The position numbers and the translations under genes were made by a program. Shown in pieces: positions 53,778 through 62,982 of a stretch of DNA of 64,000 nt. The notes under the pieces were generated by a model that worked only from the letters and a program-made list of their open reading frames with translations, searched no databases and was not told where the DNA came from. The stretch's first letter is position 1; every line of letters starts with the position of its first letter. The DNA is from Dorea sp. AF36-15AT (GTDB taxonomy: Bacteria; Bacillota; Clostridia; Lachnospirales; Lachnospiraceae), in assembly GCF_003477705.1 (NCBI RefSeq), contig NZ_QUDV01000001.1, forward strand, positions 806,001 to 870,000, read 5' to 3'.

Positions 53778-53808
53778 ACAGAACATATAACAACTTTATA
53801 TGTTCTGT
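53778..53808. terminator. Bidirectional terminator after the hybrid kinase
   Basis: ACAGAACATATAA with TTATATGTTCTGT, a 13-bp perfect stem and a 5-nt loop, flanked by an A-run on the left and T-run on the right; on the minus strand it ends the kinase transcript. Confidence 0.8.
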
Positions 53809-53818
53809 CTTTTTATTC

Positions 53819-55363
53819 CTACAAATCTTCATGCAATTTTACATCGCTATTATCTGCCATGCATTGTTTTAAGGCAATGATTATTTTTTCCGCATCCAGT
53901 GGCTTTGCAAGATGAACATTCATTCCAGCCAGCCGGCTGTTGATAATGTCTTCTGCAAAGGCATTTGCGGACATTGCAATGATTGGAACCCTCCTGGCAT
54001 CCCTTCTTTTCATTTCTCTGATTGTCCTTGCAGCATCCAGACCATTCATCCTCGGCATCATAATATCCATATAAATTACCCCAAAATAATCCGGTGCAGA
54101 TTTCTCGAAAATTTCAACTGCTTCCTGCCCGTCTACTGCACATGTAACTTCCATACCGTTGTCTTCCAGTATACATCTGAAGATTTCCATGTTCAACTCA
54201 TTGTCTTCCACAACCAATGCCCGTATGCCTTCTACCGAATAATCATCAAGGCTTACTGGTTTATCTGATAAATTACTGTTTTTATCCTGTGTGCCAATTT
54301 TGAACGGAATTTTTACAATAACTGTTGTCCCGACACCTGCTTTGCTCTTCAGTTCAATACTTCCATCCATTCTGTCCACGAGTTGCTTCGTAATTGCAAG
54401 CCCCAGTCCGGTGCCTTCATACCTGGATCTGCTTGTCTCGCTTTCCTGAGAGAACATATCAAAAGCATGTGCAATAAAATCTTCACTCATACCCACACCC
54501 TGGTCTTTACAGTAGAAAGTGAAATTTGCTCTGTCATCATCCAGAGTTTCTTCCTTAACCCCGACCGTGAGCACACTACCCACCTGACTGAATTTTATGG
54601 CATTGTCCATAATATTCGACAGAATCCTTCCAAGATATATCGGGTTTCCAACCAGAGCGCTGTGACTGTATGTACCATTTTTCCAGTCAATCTCATACCG
54701 GATGCCTTTCTTGGCAGCCCGCTCATCATAAATCTGGTTCAATTCCCGCAGTACCTCTGTCAGATCAAAGGTTAGCTGCTGGTCCTTCAAATCTCCGCTC
54801 TGTAGTTTATTCATATCCAACACATCATTTACCAGAGATACCAGATATTTCAGGGTTTCCATTGCCTTTTCTCTGATCTTCTGTTGCATCTGTGGATCAT
54901 CTGCGTACTGATTTCCCATATTTACCATACCGATAATACCATTCAGTGGTGTACGGATATCATGACTCATAGTTGCCAGAAACCTTGTTTTCATTTCGGC
55001 TTCCCGCTTTGCTGCTTCCGCTGCAAAGTTAAGATTCTCTTCACGTCTCTTGGAATCGCTGATACTACGAACCGTACATAAAACATGGGTTACATTTCCA
55101 GACTCATCCCTTTTTTTTACAGTAAAAAGCATCCTGTGCCAGCTGCCATCACACATACGGTATTCTGTAGAAATGCATTCTTCCGTCTTCAATCTTGCTG
55201 AAAGTGTAGAGACATCCAGAAATGGACAGATCAGCGAGCGGTATTCCGATGCAACCATTGTATCACAAAGCTGATACAGTTTCTCCGATGCACAGCCTCT
55301 GTTTCCTGTCAGTTTGTGTATTTCACTGTCATTTGATATCTCTTCAAAAAAATCTTTCTGCAC
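53819..55363 (-). CDS. Hybrid histidine kinase, 3' part of a frameshifted gene
   Basis: A 514-residue reading piece starting from an internal GTG. It contains a PAS-like region (1-110), HisKA (FLATMSHDIRTPLNGIIGMV, phosphorylated His near 136), HATPase (NIMDNAIKFS, DQGVGMS, GTGLGLAITKQL) and a receiver domain (VVEDNELN, phospho-Asp in YMDIMMPRMNG). The frame stays open upstream to about 55468 and joins the fragment at 55447-56016 through a one-base slip (see that entry). Together they would be one membrane hybrid sensor kinase of about 740 residues. As it stands it may be non-functional, or the break may be a sequencing error. Confidence 0.8.
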   Translation of the reverse strand: MQKDFFEEISNDSEIHKLTGNRGCASEKLYQLCDTMVASEYRSLICPFLDVSTLSARLKTEECISTEYRMCDGSWHRMLFTVKKRDESGNVTHVLCTVRSISDSKRREENLNFAAEAAKREAEMKTRFLATMSHDIRTPLNGIIGMVNMGNQYADDPQMQQKIREKAMETLKYLVSLVNDVLDMNKLQSGDLKDQQLTFDLTEVLRELNQIYDERAAKKGIRYEIDWKNGTYSHSALVGNPIYLGRILSNIMDNAIKFSQVGSVLTVGVKEETLDDDRANFTFYCKDQGVGMSEDFIAHAFDMFSQESETSRSRYEGTGLGLAITKQLVDRMDGSIELKSKAGVGTTVIVKIPFKIGTQDKNSNLSDKPVSLDDYSVEGIRALVVEDNELNMEIFRCILEDNGMEVTCAVDGQEAVEIFEKSAPDYFGVIYMDIMMPRMNGLDAARTIREMKRRDARRVPIIAMSANAFAEDIINSRLAGMNVHLAKPLDAEKIIIALKQCMADNSDVKLHEDL

Positions 55364-55446
55364 ATCAATCCTGTAGATAGAACAGTAACTCTTAGCAATT
55401 GCTGAGATTATTTCATTACTCAGCCGTGCTTCATCCAGTGCCTGCT

Positions 55447-56016
55447 TTAACTGATTCTGGATGGTGGTTTCTTTTCCATGATATCATCAATATGCCGAAA
55501 ACCCACCAGTGCGAAAAAATGTTTCTCATCCTCGTATATTTTGACTGCCTGTGCCTCAAAAAATTCATGCTGGTTCGGATTCGGTTTGCTTCTGTAATGA
55601 TATGTAATGCGCTCCTTCCGGGAAAGCTGTTCCTTTAGATGCCCTGTCGAAATCCAGTCCTTAAATTCCTGTCTTTCTTTCTCATACAGATATTGAACCG
55701 CATATTGGTCAGCAGAAGAATTGAAATTATCACCCTGTTTCAGATTCATTTTTTTTGCGTTGGTTCCATCGTTTATATGGAGAATTTCAAAGGAACCGGT
55801 ATTTAATTCAACATAATAGACAGCCGTAAAATCTGCACATATCTTGTCCAAAAGCCGTCTTTCCGCCATCTGTTCTTCCAGCGTACGTTTCAGTTTTCTG
55901 TTCCTCATATGTACCATCACAGTCAGGATAAGAAGCAGAACGATCAGCACGGTTATAAAAACCAAAACAGTCACAGACTGCGGTTGCTTCGGAAATATAT
56001 ATTTAGTTTCTGTCAT
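55447..56016 (-). pseudogene. Hybrid histidine kinase, 5' part (membrane and PAS region), frameshifted
   Basis: Starts MTETKYIFPKQPQS with AGAGGG 8 nt upstream (an ATG further up is less likely). One membrane helix (about 17-37, VTVLVFITVLIVLLLILTVMV) is followed by a PAS-like domain (ICADFTAVYYVELNTGSFEILHIND). The frame ends a few codons after HIDDIMEK. If one A is added to the GAAAAGAAA run at 55468-55476, the protein continues as KETTIQNQLKQALDEARLSN and on into the HisKA-receiver part without a stop, so a single-base deletion (or assembly error) split the gene. Confidence 0.75.
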
Positions 56017-56071
56017 AACAAAACCCTCTCTATGTTTCCTAGCTGCTTTTCCCATGCATCCAGGAAGGCAA

Positions 56072-57943
56072 TTACAGCCAGTTTTCCAGAACATCATTCA
56101 GCTTATTCATATCCAGCGGTTTCGCGATATGTCCATTCATGCCTGTATTTTTGGCCAGCTGTACATCTTCTGCAAAAGCATTGGCAGTCATGGCAACAAT
56201 AGGCAGTTTTCCCTTTTCGCCCGGAAGGCTCCTAATTGCTGCAGTTGCCTCATAACCATTCATGACAGGCATTTGGATATCCATAAAAACAAGATCATAC
56301 AATCCTTCCGGAGAAGCTTCCACTTTTTCAACTGCGATTTTTCCATTTTCTGCTGTTTCCACTTCTGCCCCTGTCATCTGCAAAATTTCAACACCAATTT
56401 CTCTGTTCAACTCATTATCCTCAGCCAGCAGAATCCTTTTTCCTGTGTAGTCTGATTCTGACAACTTCTCCAGATAATTTCTTGCTGTTTTTTCTTTTCT
56501 GCCTGAAGTAAACTGCCGCAGTGTTGCCGTCAGCCGGGAACGGAACAGCGGTTTTGCAATAAAAGCATCTACACCTGCAGCCTTTGCTTCTTCTTCAATT
56601 TCGCTGAATTCATAGGATGTCAATACAATGATGGTGATCTCTTTTCCTATCCGTTTCCGGATCTGTCTGGCAGTCTCTATGCCATCCATATCTGGCATCT
56701 TCCAGTCTAAAATAACAGCAAAGTAATCATCTTTCAACTCATGCCGTGCATAACAGCGCTCAACCGCTTCCCTGCCAGAGAGAACCCATTCACCCATAAT
56801 ACCGATTTCCTTCAGTGTGGCAACTGTACTTTCACAGCATGTCTTATCATCATCCACTACCAGAACCGGCAGATTCATCAGATTTTCATCCTGTTCTTTT
56901 TCTTTTTCCTGCAGTTCCAGATAAATTGTTATCGTAATTCTGGTTCCCTTGTGTAAGGTACTGTCCACTTTAATATTACCATTCATCAGGTTCACAATAT
57001 TTCTGCTGATTGCCATTCCAAGACCGGTTCCCTGAACTCTGGTTGTCCGGTGGTCATCTGCACGGCTGAAAGGATCAAACATGATTTTCTGGAATTCCGG
57101 TGACATACCGATTCCATTATCCTCAATCGTAAATTCATAGCATCCAAGTTCTGAAAATCCATTGGGTTTTTCCTCTATCGAAAAAGTAATATTTCCACCA
57201 TCCGGTGTATACTTGATCGCATTACTCATCAGATTCACAAATACCTGCTGAATCCTCAAGCTGTCACCACAGACAGCCTCATGTTCAATATGATTGATGT
57301 GTATATCAAAATTATGTTTATGTTCATCAAGCACCGGTTTCGTAAGTGTAATAAGATTATCTACCAGCTCTGACAGATTGAAATCTTCCTGTGCCAGTGT
57401 CATTTTTCCACTTTCAATACGTGCCATATCCAATACTTCATTGATCAGCCCCAGCAGATGGCGGCTTGATTCTGTGATCTTGCCGAGGCATTCAATGACT
57501 CTGTCCTGGCTCTCAACATTTGCTCCTGCGATTGCCGTCAGACCCACAATCGCATTCATTGGTGTCCGGATATCATGGGACATATTGGAAAGGAATTCTG
57601 TTTTCGCACGATTTGCATTTTCTGCGGACCGGTAAGCCTCTTTCAGTGCCTGACGGGATTCAATCTCTGCTTTCTTCTCCTGTGTCACATCCATGGATGC
57701 CAGCAATACCTTTTCCAGCTTTCCATTCTTCCATTCCAAGGGAATATAAGAAGCGATTTTATAAGTCTTTTCATCCAGGCTGCAATACTCAAACTTATAA
57801 ATATCATTTTCACTTTTCAGTTTTTTCCGAATATTATCCGGGGCTATCAGGATATCGATAGCTTCCAATGGTTCCAGTGTCTTATATTTTTCAAGAACCT
57901 GCATCTGAAAATCATGATAAAATCCCAGAGGTTTATATATCAT
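56072..57943 (-). CDS. Hybrid histidine kinase with two receiver domains, 5'-truncated
   Basis: A 623-residue cytoplasmic kinase with a PAS-like N-terminus (about 20-95), HisKA (LSNMSHDIRTPMNAIVGLT), HATPase (NLMSNAIKYTPDG, EDNGIGMS, GTGLGMAISRNI) and two receivers (phospho-Asp in ILDWKMPDMDG and FMDIQMPVMNG). The ATG at 57943 has no ribosome site, and homologous-looking coding (STENDRYEFYNLNGQ) runs upstream of it to a stop near 58000, where the BlaI promoter begins. I infer that the original 5' end was lost when the downstream AT-rich island was inserted. Ends 55 bp before the next kinase. Confidence 0.8.
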   Translation of the reverse strand: MIYKPLGFYHDFQMQVLEKYKTLEPLEAIDILIAPDNIRKKLKSENDIYKFEYCSLDEKTYKIASYIPLEWKNGKLEKVLLASMDVTQEKKAEIESRQALKEAYRSAENANRAKTEFLSNMSHDIRTPMNAIVGLTAIAGANVESQDRVIECLGKITESSRHLLGLINEVLDMARIESGKMTLAQEDFNLSELVDNLITLTKPVLDEHKHNFDIHINHIEHEAVCGDSLRIQQVFVNLMSNAIKYTPDGGNITFSIEEKPNGFSELGCYEFTIEDNGIGMSPEFQKIMFDPFSRADDHRTTRVQGTGLGMAISRNIVNLMNGNIKVDSTLHKGTRITITIYLELQEKEKEQDENLMNLPVLVVDDDKTCCESTVATLKEIGIMGEWVLSGREAVERCYARHELKDDYFAVILDWKMPDMDGIETARQIRKRIGKEITIIVLTSYEFSEIEEEAKAAGVDAFIAKPLFRSRLTATLRQFTSGRKEKTARNYLEKLSESDYTGKRILLAEDNELNREIGVEILQMTGAEVETAENGKIAVEKVEASPEGLYDLVFMDIQMPVMNGYEATAAIRSLPGEKGKLPIVAMTANAFAEDVQLAKNTGMNGHIAKPLDMNKLNDVLENWL

Positions 57944-57984
57944 CTGTCCATTCAGATTGTAGAATTCATATCTGTCATTTTCCG

Positions 57985-58038
57985 TTGACAGAATAACCTT
58001 TTAAGATATATAATATTTTTATTACATTTGTAAGATTT
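57985..58038 (+). promoter_or_regulatory. blaI promoter and BlaI-type operator
   Basis: TTGACA (57985-57990) and TATAAT (58009-58014), 18-bp spacer. Just downstream, at the start point, is TTACA-TT-TGTAA (58022-58033) within ATTACAnnTGTAAGATTT (58021-58038), the TACA-n2-TGTA dyad of BlaI/MecI operators. This placement predicts autorepression. Confidence 0.8.
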
Positions 58039-58051
58039 GGAGGAATATCAC

Positions 58052-58420
58052 ATGAGCAATCTGCCTCAAATTTCAGAAGCCGAATTTGAAGTTATGAAAA
58101 TCGTTTGGAAATATGCACCAATCAGCACCAATGAAATTACTGAAAAATTAACACAAATTTCCCGTTGGAGTCCTAAAACAATTCAGACATTGATTAAACG
58201 TCTCGTTTCTAAAAAAGCACTAACCTACGAAAAACAAAGCCGGGTTTTTGTCTATACTCCATTGGTCAAAGAAGACGAATATATTCGGCAGGAAAGTAAT
58301 TCTTTTTTAAAACGATATTATAATGGTAATATCACTTCTATGCTTGCCTCTTACATTGAGGATGATAAATTGTCTGAAGAAGACATTGCCAGCTTACGGA
58401 ATCTTCTTTCCAATCATTAA
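58052..58420 (+). CDS. blaI: BlaI/MecI-family transcriptional repressor
   Basis: A 122-residue winged-helix repressor. LPQISEAEFEVMKIVWKYAPISTNEITEKL and WSPKTIQTLIKRLVSKKALTYEKQSRVFVYTPLV form the DNA-binding domain; the C-terminal helices (EDEYIRQESNSFLKRYYNGNITSMLASYIE) give the dimer and contain the region usually cleaved on induction. ATG 58052 has GGAGG 8 nt upstream. It is followed 21 bp later by blaR1. It should bind TACA-n2-TGTA dyads; two such sites occur in the window. Confidence 0.92.
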   Translation: MSNLPQISEAEFEVMKIVWKYAPISTNEITEKLTQISRWSPKTIQTLIKRLVSKKALTYEKQSRVFVYTPLVKEDEYIRQESNSFLKRYYNGNITSMLASYIEDDKLSEEDIASLRNLLSNH

Positions 58421-58441
58421 CCATGGGAGGAGGAGCATATT

Positions 58442-60241
58442 TTGATATATTTTAGTTTTCGATTTTTACTGTGTAATGCCATCATTTGTATTTTTTTAGG
58501 TAGTTTACTGGGATTAAAAAATTTATTGCAAAGGCAATTATCCGCACGTATGCAATATAATCTTTCGATTATATTTCTTGCCGTTCTAATTGTTCCCTTT
58601 TTACCAATAAGCTCTGCCCCATCTTCTATATCGTGGAGCCATTTGCTGACAGCCAGTTCAAGTACCAATGGTGACATTCAAACCACTTTTCTTTCTGGTA
58701 ATGGTTATAATTTGGATAAAATAAATGATTTTGCTGTCTCTGTCAGCACCCAAATACCAACTTTTATTCACACATTACTTGTATTTTTCTGGAGTATCGG
58801 TATATTCATAATGTTTTTTCTTCTCTACCGCTCAGTAAAACAAGTAAAAGCCTTACATAGTTCTGCTTTACCTCTTCAAAATGAAGAACTAAACGCTCTT
58901 TATATAGAATGTTTAAACGAAGTGAACAGCAAGCATACCATTCCGATTTATAGTACAGCATTTTTGAAATCTCCTGTTTTGGCTGGTTTCCTGCATCCTC
59001 GCATTTATCTTCCAATTCATTTGATTTCAGATTTTAACGCTGGAACTATAAGCGCAACTGATATTCGCTATATGCTTCTTCATGAACTGCAGCACTACAA
59101 GCATAAAGATATTCTAATTGGATATTTGATAAATACAGTAAATGTTTTCTACTGGTTCAATCCCCTAATCTGGTATTTTCTAAAAAGAATACGACAGGAA
59201 CGGGAACTTGCCTGCGACAGTGCTGTATTACAATTATTGAAAGAAACAGAATACAAGTCATATGGAAATACACTGATTAACTTTGCCGAAACAATAGCTC
59301 TGTCTCCATTCCCTCTTACTATGGGAATTAGTGGAAATATAAAACAGTTAAAAGGACGCATTTTAAATATTGCATCATTCCACCAACCTACTTTTAAACA
59401 AAAAATTCGTGGATATCTTATATGCATATTCGTCTCTACTATCATCATTGGATGCATTCCCATACTTTCTGTTTATGCTTCTGATCAGACTGGGTATCAT
59501 TTTGACACAACCGAAAAGAATATTACTCAGCTAAATCTTTCTTCCAATTTTGGGGACTACACTGGAAGTTTTGTTTTATATGATCAGTCTGCTGATAAAT
59601 GGAATATTTATAATATGGAGCATGCTTCCACACGTGTATCACCGAATTCGACTTATAAAATATATGATGCATTACTTGGCTTGGAATCTGGAATTATTAC
59701 ACCAGAACATTCCACTTTCACATGGAATGGAGAACCATATCCTTTTAATTCATGGGAAGCCGATCAAGATTTAACCTCGGCTATACATAATTCCGTAAAC
59801 TGGTATTTTCAGGCAATTGATTCACAGGCAGGTTTTGAAGCCGTAAGAACATTTTTACAGACAATAAACTATGGGAATCAGAATACTGGAACAAATCTAA
59901 ATCTCTATTGGACAGATTTCTCTCTGAAGATATCACCCATAGAACAGGTGGAATTGTTACAGGATTTCTATCAAAATAATTTTCATTTTGACAGTAAAAA
60001 TATCCAGGCAGTAAAAAAAGCCCTGCTGCTTTCCACTACTTCTTCCGGTTCTCTTTACGGGAAAACAGGAACTGGGCGTGTCAATGGTAAAGATGTCAAT
60101 GGCTGGTTTATCGGATACATTGAAACAGCGAATAATACTTACTACTTCGCAACAAATATTCAATCCTCTTCTGGTGCAACTGGAAGTCAGGCTACCGAAA
60201 TAACAGAATCTGTACTTTCTAATCTTGGTATTTGGAAATAA
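58442..60241 (+). CDS. blaR1: BlaR1-family beta-lactam sensor and metalloprotease
   Basis: A 599-residue membrane sensor. The N-terminal part has about four helices and a gluzincin protease site HELQH (214-218) with the downstream Glu in RQERELACDS. After the last helix (about 322-345) comes an extracellular class D beta-lactamase-like sensor with all acylation motifs: STYK (403-406), SVN (451-453) and KTG (541-543). Acylation by a beta-lactam would trigger cleavage of BlaI. The start is TTG after GGAGGAGG. The gene is intact, but no beta-lactamase or PBP gene is adjacent. Confidence 0.92.
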   Translation: MIYFSFRFLLCNAIICIFLGSLLGLKNLLQRQLSARMQYNLSIIFLAVLIVPFLPISSAPSSISWSHLLTASSSTNGDIQTTFLSGNGYNLDKINDFAVSVSTQIPTFIHTLLVFFWSIGIFIMFFLLYRSVKQVKALHSSALPLQNEELNALYIECLNEVNSKHTIPIYSTAFLKSPVLAGFLHPRIYLPIHLISDFNAGTISATDIRYMLLHELQHYKHKDILIGYLINTVNVFYWFNPLIWYFLKRIRQERELACDSAVLQLLKETEYKSYGNTLINFAETIALSPFPLTMGISGNIKQLKGRILNIASFHQPTFKQKIRGYLICIFVSTIIIGCIPILSVYASDQTGYHFDTTEKNITQLNLSSNFGDYTGSFVLYDQSADKWNIYNMEHASTRVSPNSTYKIYDALLGLESGIITPEHSTFTWNGEPYPFNSWEADQDLTSAIHNSVNWYFQAIDSQAGFEAVRTFLQTINYGNQNTGTNLNLYWTDFSLKISPIEQVELLQDFYQNNFHFDSKNIQAVKKALLLSTTSSGSLYGKTGTGRVNGKDVNGWFIGYIETANNTYYFATNIQSSSGATGSQATEITESVLSNLGIWK

Positions 60242-60288
60242 ATAAAGAGAACTGATAGCATAATTTCCCGTTATCAGTTCTCTTTATT
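60241..60288. terminator. Bidirectional terminator between blaR1 and the lipoprotein operon
   Basis: A perfect 17-bp stem (60241-60257 with 60272-60288, core AAAGAGAACTGATA) with a 14-nt loop and A/T-rich flanks on both sides. Confidence 0.88.
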
Positions 60289-60305
60289 TCATTCTTCTCT
60301 ACTGA

Positions 60306-61538
60306 TCAATTCTGCAAATTACCTAACCGGTACTGATACCTCGGTATATTATCAATACCATTATCTAAAATCCTGTTTCCAACATACTGAATCGTTCCAT
60401 CATCCTGAATTTTCATCGTAAGTTCGTGTGTAATAACAACATCATTACATACAACAGAATCACATACTGCATGAATTGTCAAAACAATGGTTCCATCTTC
60501 ATTGTGCCTGACTTCTGTTACTTCCGGTAAAGACAAGCCAAAATGTGTTGGTGAATAATTACCACATCCCAATCGTTCCCAGATAAACATATTACTTTGT
60601 TCATCGTAGACCGCCCATTCTTTCAATTCTTCTTTTGTAACAGGAAGATATGTCATAATTACATTTTCGAACTCTTCTGCTGGAATTCCCACAACCTCTT
60701 TTTCTGCAGTAAATTTTTCTCCATATTTCATTTGATAAAAATATTCATAAAGTCCATTATAATCCAACCCCTGCATATCCTCCGCATTCCAGTTTGAACA
60801 TAACAGATTGTTTCCCTGATAGCCGAACGTACTCACATATTTTTTTGAATATTCCCGACACTCCTCACTCAAAGGCTTTACCCGGATAATACAACTTCCA
60901 TCTACAATCTCTGTCACTTCCGGTGGTTCAGGTACGCATAATTCATAACAGAAATTCCCATTTTCAGTATATGCCCATTCTTTTATTTTTGATAGCGATA
61001 TGTATGTAAGTACAGGCTCTGTATCCTCACTCCAGATCATTTTTGCGGACATCACACTCATTTCTTTTCCATCATAACTATATTCTTTTCTGGTAATTCC
61101 ACCATCTGTATCTGCTTCATATAAAATTACACTTCCTTTTTCTTCTTGTTCTGCAGATTTTAAAAATTGTTCCATCTTCTGATAATTATCCATAACAGAA
61201 TAATGATCGGAACCAATGACCGGATTCCCATTTTGTTTGATAATTTCTTTCATCCGATTCATCATTTGCTCAGCAGTGTTCTGATCTGCTTCTTGTATTC
61301 CATTATATTCAGAATAAATATCTCGGATAATGCCCATAATTTCTTCACAATCGTTCACAGCTTCCTTTTTCTTGTCTTCATCGATTGGTAGATTATATCC
61401 CTTATCCGGATTTTCCATGGTAGTGTTTTTCTGATTCTTCTCATTTTTTACATCTGTGCTGTTTAACGATATCTTACTTTCACAGGAAGTCAGAATCATT
61501 CCTATACAAAGTACTAACAAAATACTTTTTCTTTTCAT
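60306..61538 (-). CDS. Predicted lipoprotein, paralogue of the upstream gene
   Basis: A 410-residue lipoprotein with signal MKRKSILLVLCIGMILTSC ending in a lipobox Cys at about 19. It contains no domain I can name with confidence. It is clearly paralogous to the gene at 61547-62797: PLSEECREYSKKYVSTFGYQGNNLLCSNW here against PLDKTCRELNRKYVMPLGYALNNLLITNW there, and both have YGLYEYFYQMKYGEKF-like sequence followed by a P-x-E-E-F-E-V-I-TYLP motif. It is 8 bp after that gene, in one operon that carries a BlaI-type operator in front. Confidence 0.8.
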   Translation of the reverse strand: MKRKSILLVLCIGMILTSCESKISLNSTDVKNEKNQKNTTMENPDKGYNLPIDEDKKKEAVNDCEEIMGIIRDIYSEYNGIQEADQNTAEQMMNRMKEIIKQNGNPVIGSDHYSVMDNYQKMEQFLKSAEQEEKGSVILYEADTDGGITRKEYSYDGKEMSVMSAKMIWSEDTEPVLTYISLSKIKEWAYTENGNFCYELCVPEPPEVTEIVDGSCIIRVKPLSEECREYSKKYVSTFGYQGNNLLCSNWNAEDMQGLDYNGLYEYFYQMKYGEKFTAEKEVVGIPAEEFENVIMTYLPVTKEELKEWAVYDEQSNMFIWERLGCGNYSPTHFGLSLPEVTEVRHNEDGTIVLTIHAVCDSVVCNDVVITHELTMKIQDDGTIQYVGNRILDNGIDNIPRYQYRLGNLQN

Positions 61539-61546
61539 ATTGCCCC

Positions 61547-62797
61547 CTAATTATTACTGTAATTCTCTTCCCACTCTTCTTCTGTTAACCTTGGCATATA
61601 CCACCCTGCATTTGCATTTTGATCTGACTTGATTACCTTATTTGATAAATACTGGAAACTTCCGTCTTCCATAGGTTTTATCATCAATTCACTGGTGATT
61701 GACTGATCTAACATTCTGATTTCCCATACTGCTTCTATCGTAAGTTTTAATGTTCCATCTTGTAATTTTTCATATGAGATAACTTCCGGATATGGCTCAT
61801 ATGGGAATTCACAATCATATAACCCTCGCGGTCTGTATCTAAAAGTTCTATTATCAGAGTTATAAAAAGTTCCTTTTTCAATCTCGCTATTACTAAATGG
61901 TAAATAGGTCTTTATAACCTCTTCAAACTCATCTTTTGGAACTTCATATTCTGCTCCACCATAATTTGCTTCATATGGAACTTGCTTTCCATATTTCATA
62001 TAATACATTTTTTCATAAAGATCATAAAAATCAAGTTCCGTATAATTCTGGTTATCCCAATTTGTAATCAACAGATTATTAAGTGCATACCCCAACGGCA
62101 TAACATATTTTCGATTCAATTCTCGGCATGTTTTATCTAATGGCTGCACTCTGAATCCAGTTTCACCCGGTGCTCCATCAAATCCCGGTGGGTGATATTC
62201 CTCCAGAAACAAGTATCCTTTTTCTGTATATTTCCACTCATATGCTTCATATTCATCATAATAATTAGCCTGTGGGCTATTATCCTTCCATTTAACCTGA
62301 CATAATCGAACATTTATCTTTCCATTCATTGACTCTAAATGATATTGTATAATTTCCCCTTCATCAAATACAACAACAATATCTACTGCTGCCTGTTCTT
62401 CTTTCTCTGCTGCTTTGCAAAAATCTTCTACTTTTTCACGATTGACCATATCAATCTGATTATCACAATCTACTGCCGCATATCCTTTTTCTTCCAGACA
62501 ATTGATAATTTTTCTTTTCACCTTTAATGTATTTAACTCCGACTTCTCCTTCATATAAACAAACCGAAAAGTTTGTGCTGTTTTTTTTACTTCTGCATTC
62601 ATTTCAGATTCTACGGTTTCTTTCTTTTCTTCTTTTTCCGTAATTCGATTTTGTCCGCACCCTGTAAAAACAATAAGAACTATCAATATCATCGCAAATA
62701 TCTTACATATGTAATAATTTCCCATAAAAATTTTTTTATTCTTCAAAATACTCATCCAATACTGTTGCATCTTTTTTAACAACATAACCACTTCCAC
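61547..62797 (-). CDS. Predicted lipoprotein, BlaI-operator controlled
   Basis: A 416-residue lipoprotein with an unusually long charged N-region before the hydrophobic core IFAMILIVLIVFTGC (lipobox Cys near 47). Start may be GTG 62797 (AAAGGA before it) or ATG 62785. Mid-region DNQIDMVNREKVEDFCKAAEKEEQAAVDIVVVF recurs almost exactly at the window's end. No known domain is recognised. First gene of a two-gene operon; the operator at 62829-62846 suggests induction by beta-lactams or another BlaR1 ligand. A role in envelope protection is a guess. Confidence 0.8.
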   Translation of the reverse strand: MEVVMLLKKMQQYWMSILKNKKIFMGNYYICKIFAMILIVLIVFTGCGQNRITEKEEKKETVESEMNAEVKKTAQTFRFVYMKEKSELNTLKVKRKIINCLEEKGYAAVDCDNQIDMVNREKVEDFCKAAEKEEQAAVDIVVVFDEGEIIQYHLESMNGKINVRLCQVKWKDNSPQANYYDEYEAYEWKYTEKGYLFLEEYHPPGFDGAPGETGFRVQPLDKTCRELNRKYVMPLGYALNNLLITNWDNQNYTELDFYDLYEKMYYMKYGKQVPYEANYGGAEYEVPKDEFEEVIKTYLPFSNSEIEKGTFYNSDNRTFRYRPRGLYDCEFPYEPYPEVISYEKLQDGTLKLTIEAVWEIRMLDQSITSELMIKPMEDGSFQYLSNKVIKSDQNANAGWYMPRLTEEEWEENYSNN

Positions 62798-62828
62798 CGA
62801 TTCCTTTCTTCTAATTTTTTTGTTCCTT

Positions 62829-62859
62829 AAATCTTACACTTGTAATATTTAAAAACCAA
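62829..62859 (-). promoter_or_regulatory. Second BlaI-type operator and promoter, upstream of the lipoprotein operon
   Basis: On the minus strand TTGGTT (62854-62859) and TAAGAT (62831-62836) at 17 bp. The operator ATTACAAGTGTAAGATTT (62829-62846) is identical to the one before blaI except for its two central bases, and is in the same orientation relative to its gene. It overlaps the -10. Confidence 0.75.
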
Positions 62860-62867
62860 GTCTATTT

Positions 62868-62960
62868 TCAGGAATTGTATACTCCAGATTCACCATCTTT
62901 ATGTGCGATATATCCTATTTTATTACCATCCTCTATATCTTCTCCATTTTTGTTACCCTG
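62868..62960 (-). pseudogene. Possible coding remnant
   Basis: A 30-codon open stretch reading GNKNGEDIEDGNKIGYIAHK-DGESGVYNS (joined) to a stop, with protein-like composition but no start codon or ribosome site. It could be the tail of a lost gene between the membrane TPR gene and the lipoprotein promoter. Confidence 0.3.
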
Positions 62961-62982
62961 TCATTTTAAAGAACATCCTTAC

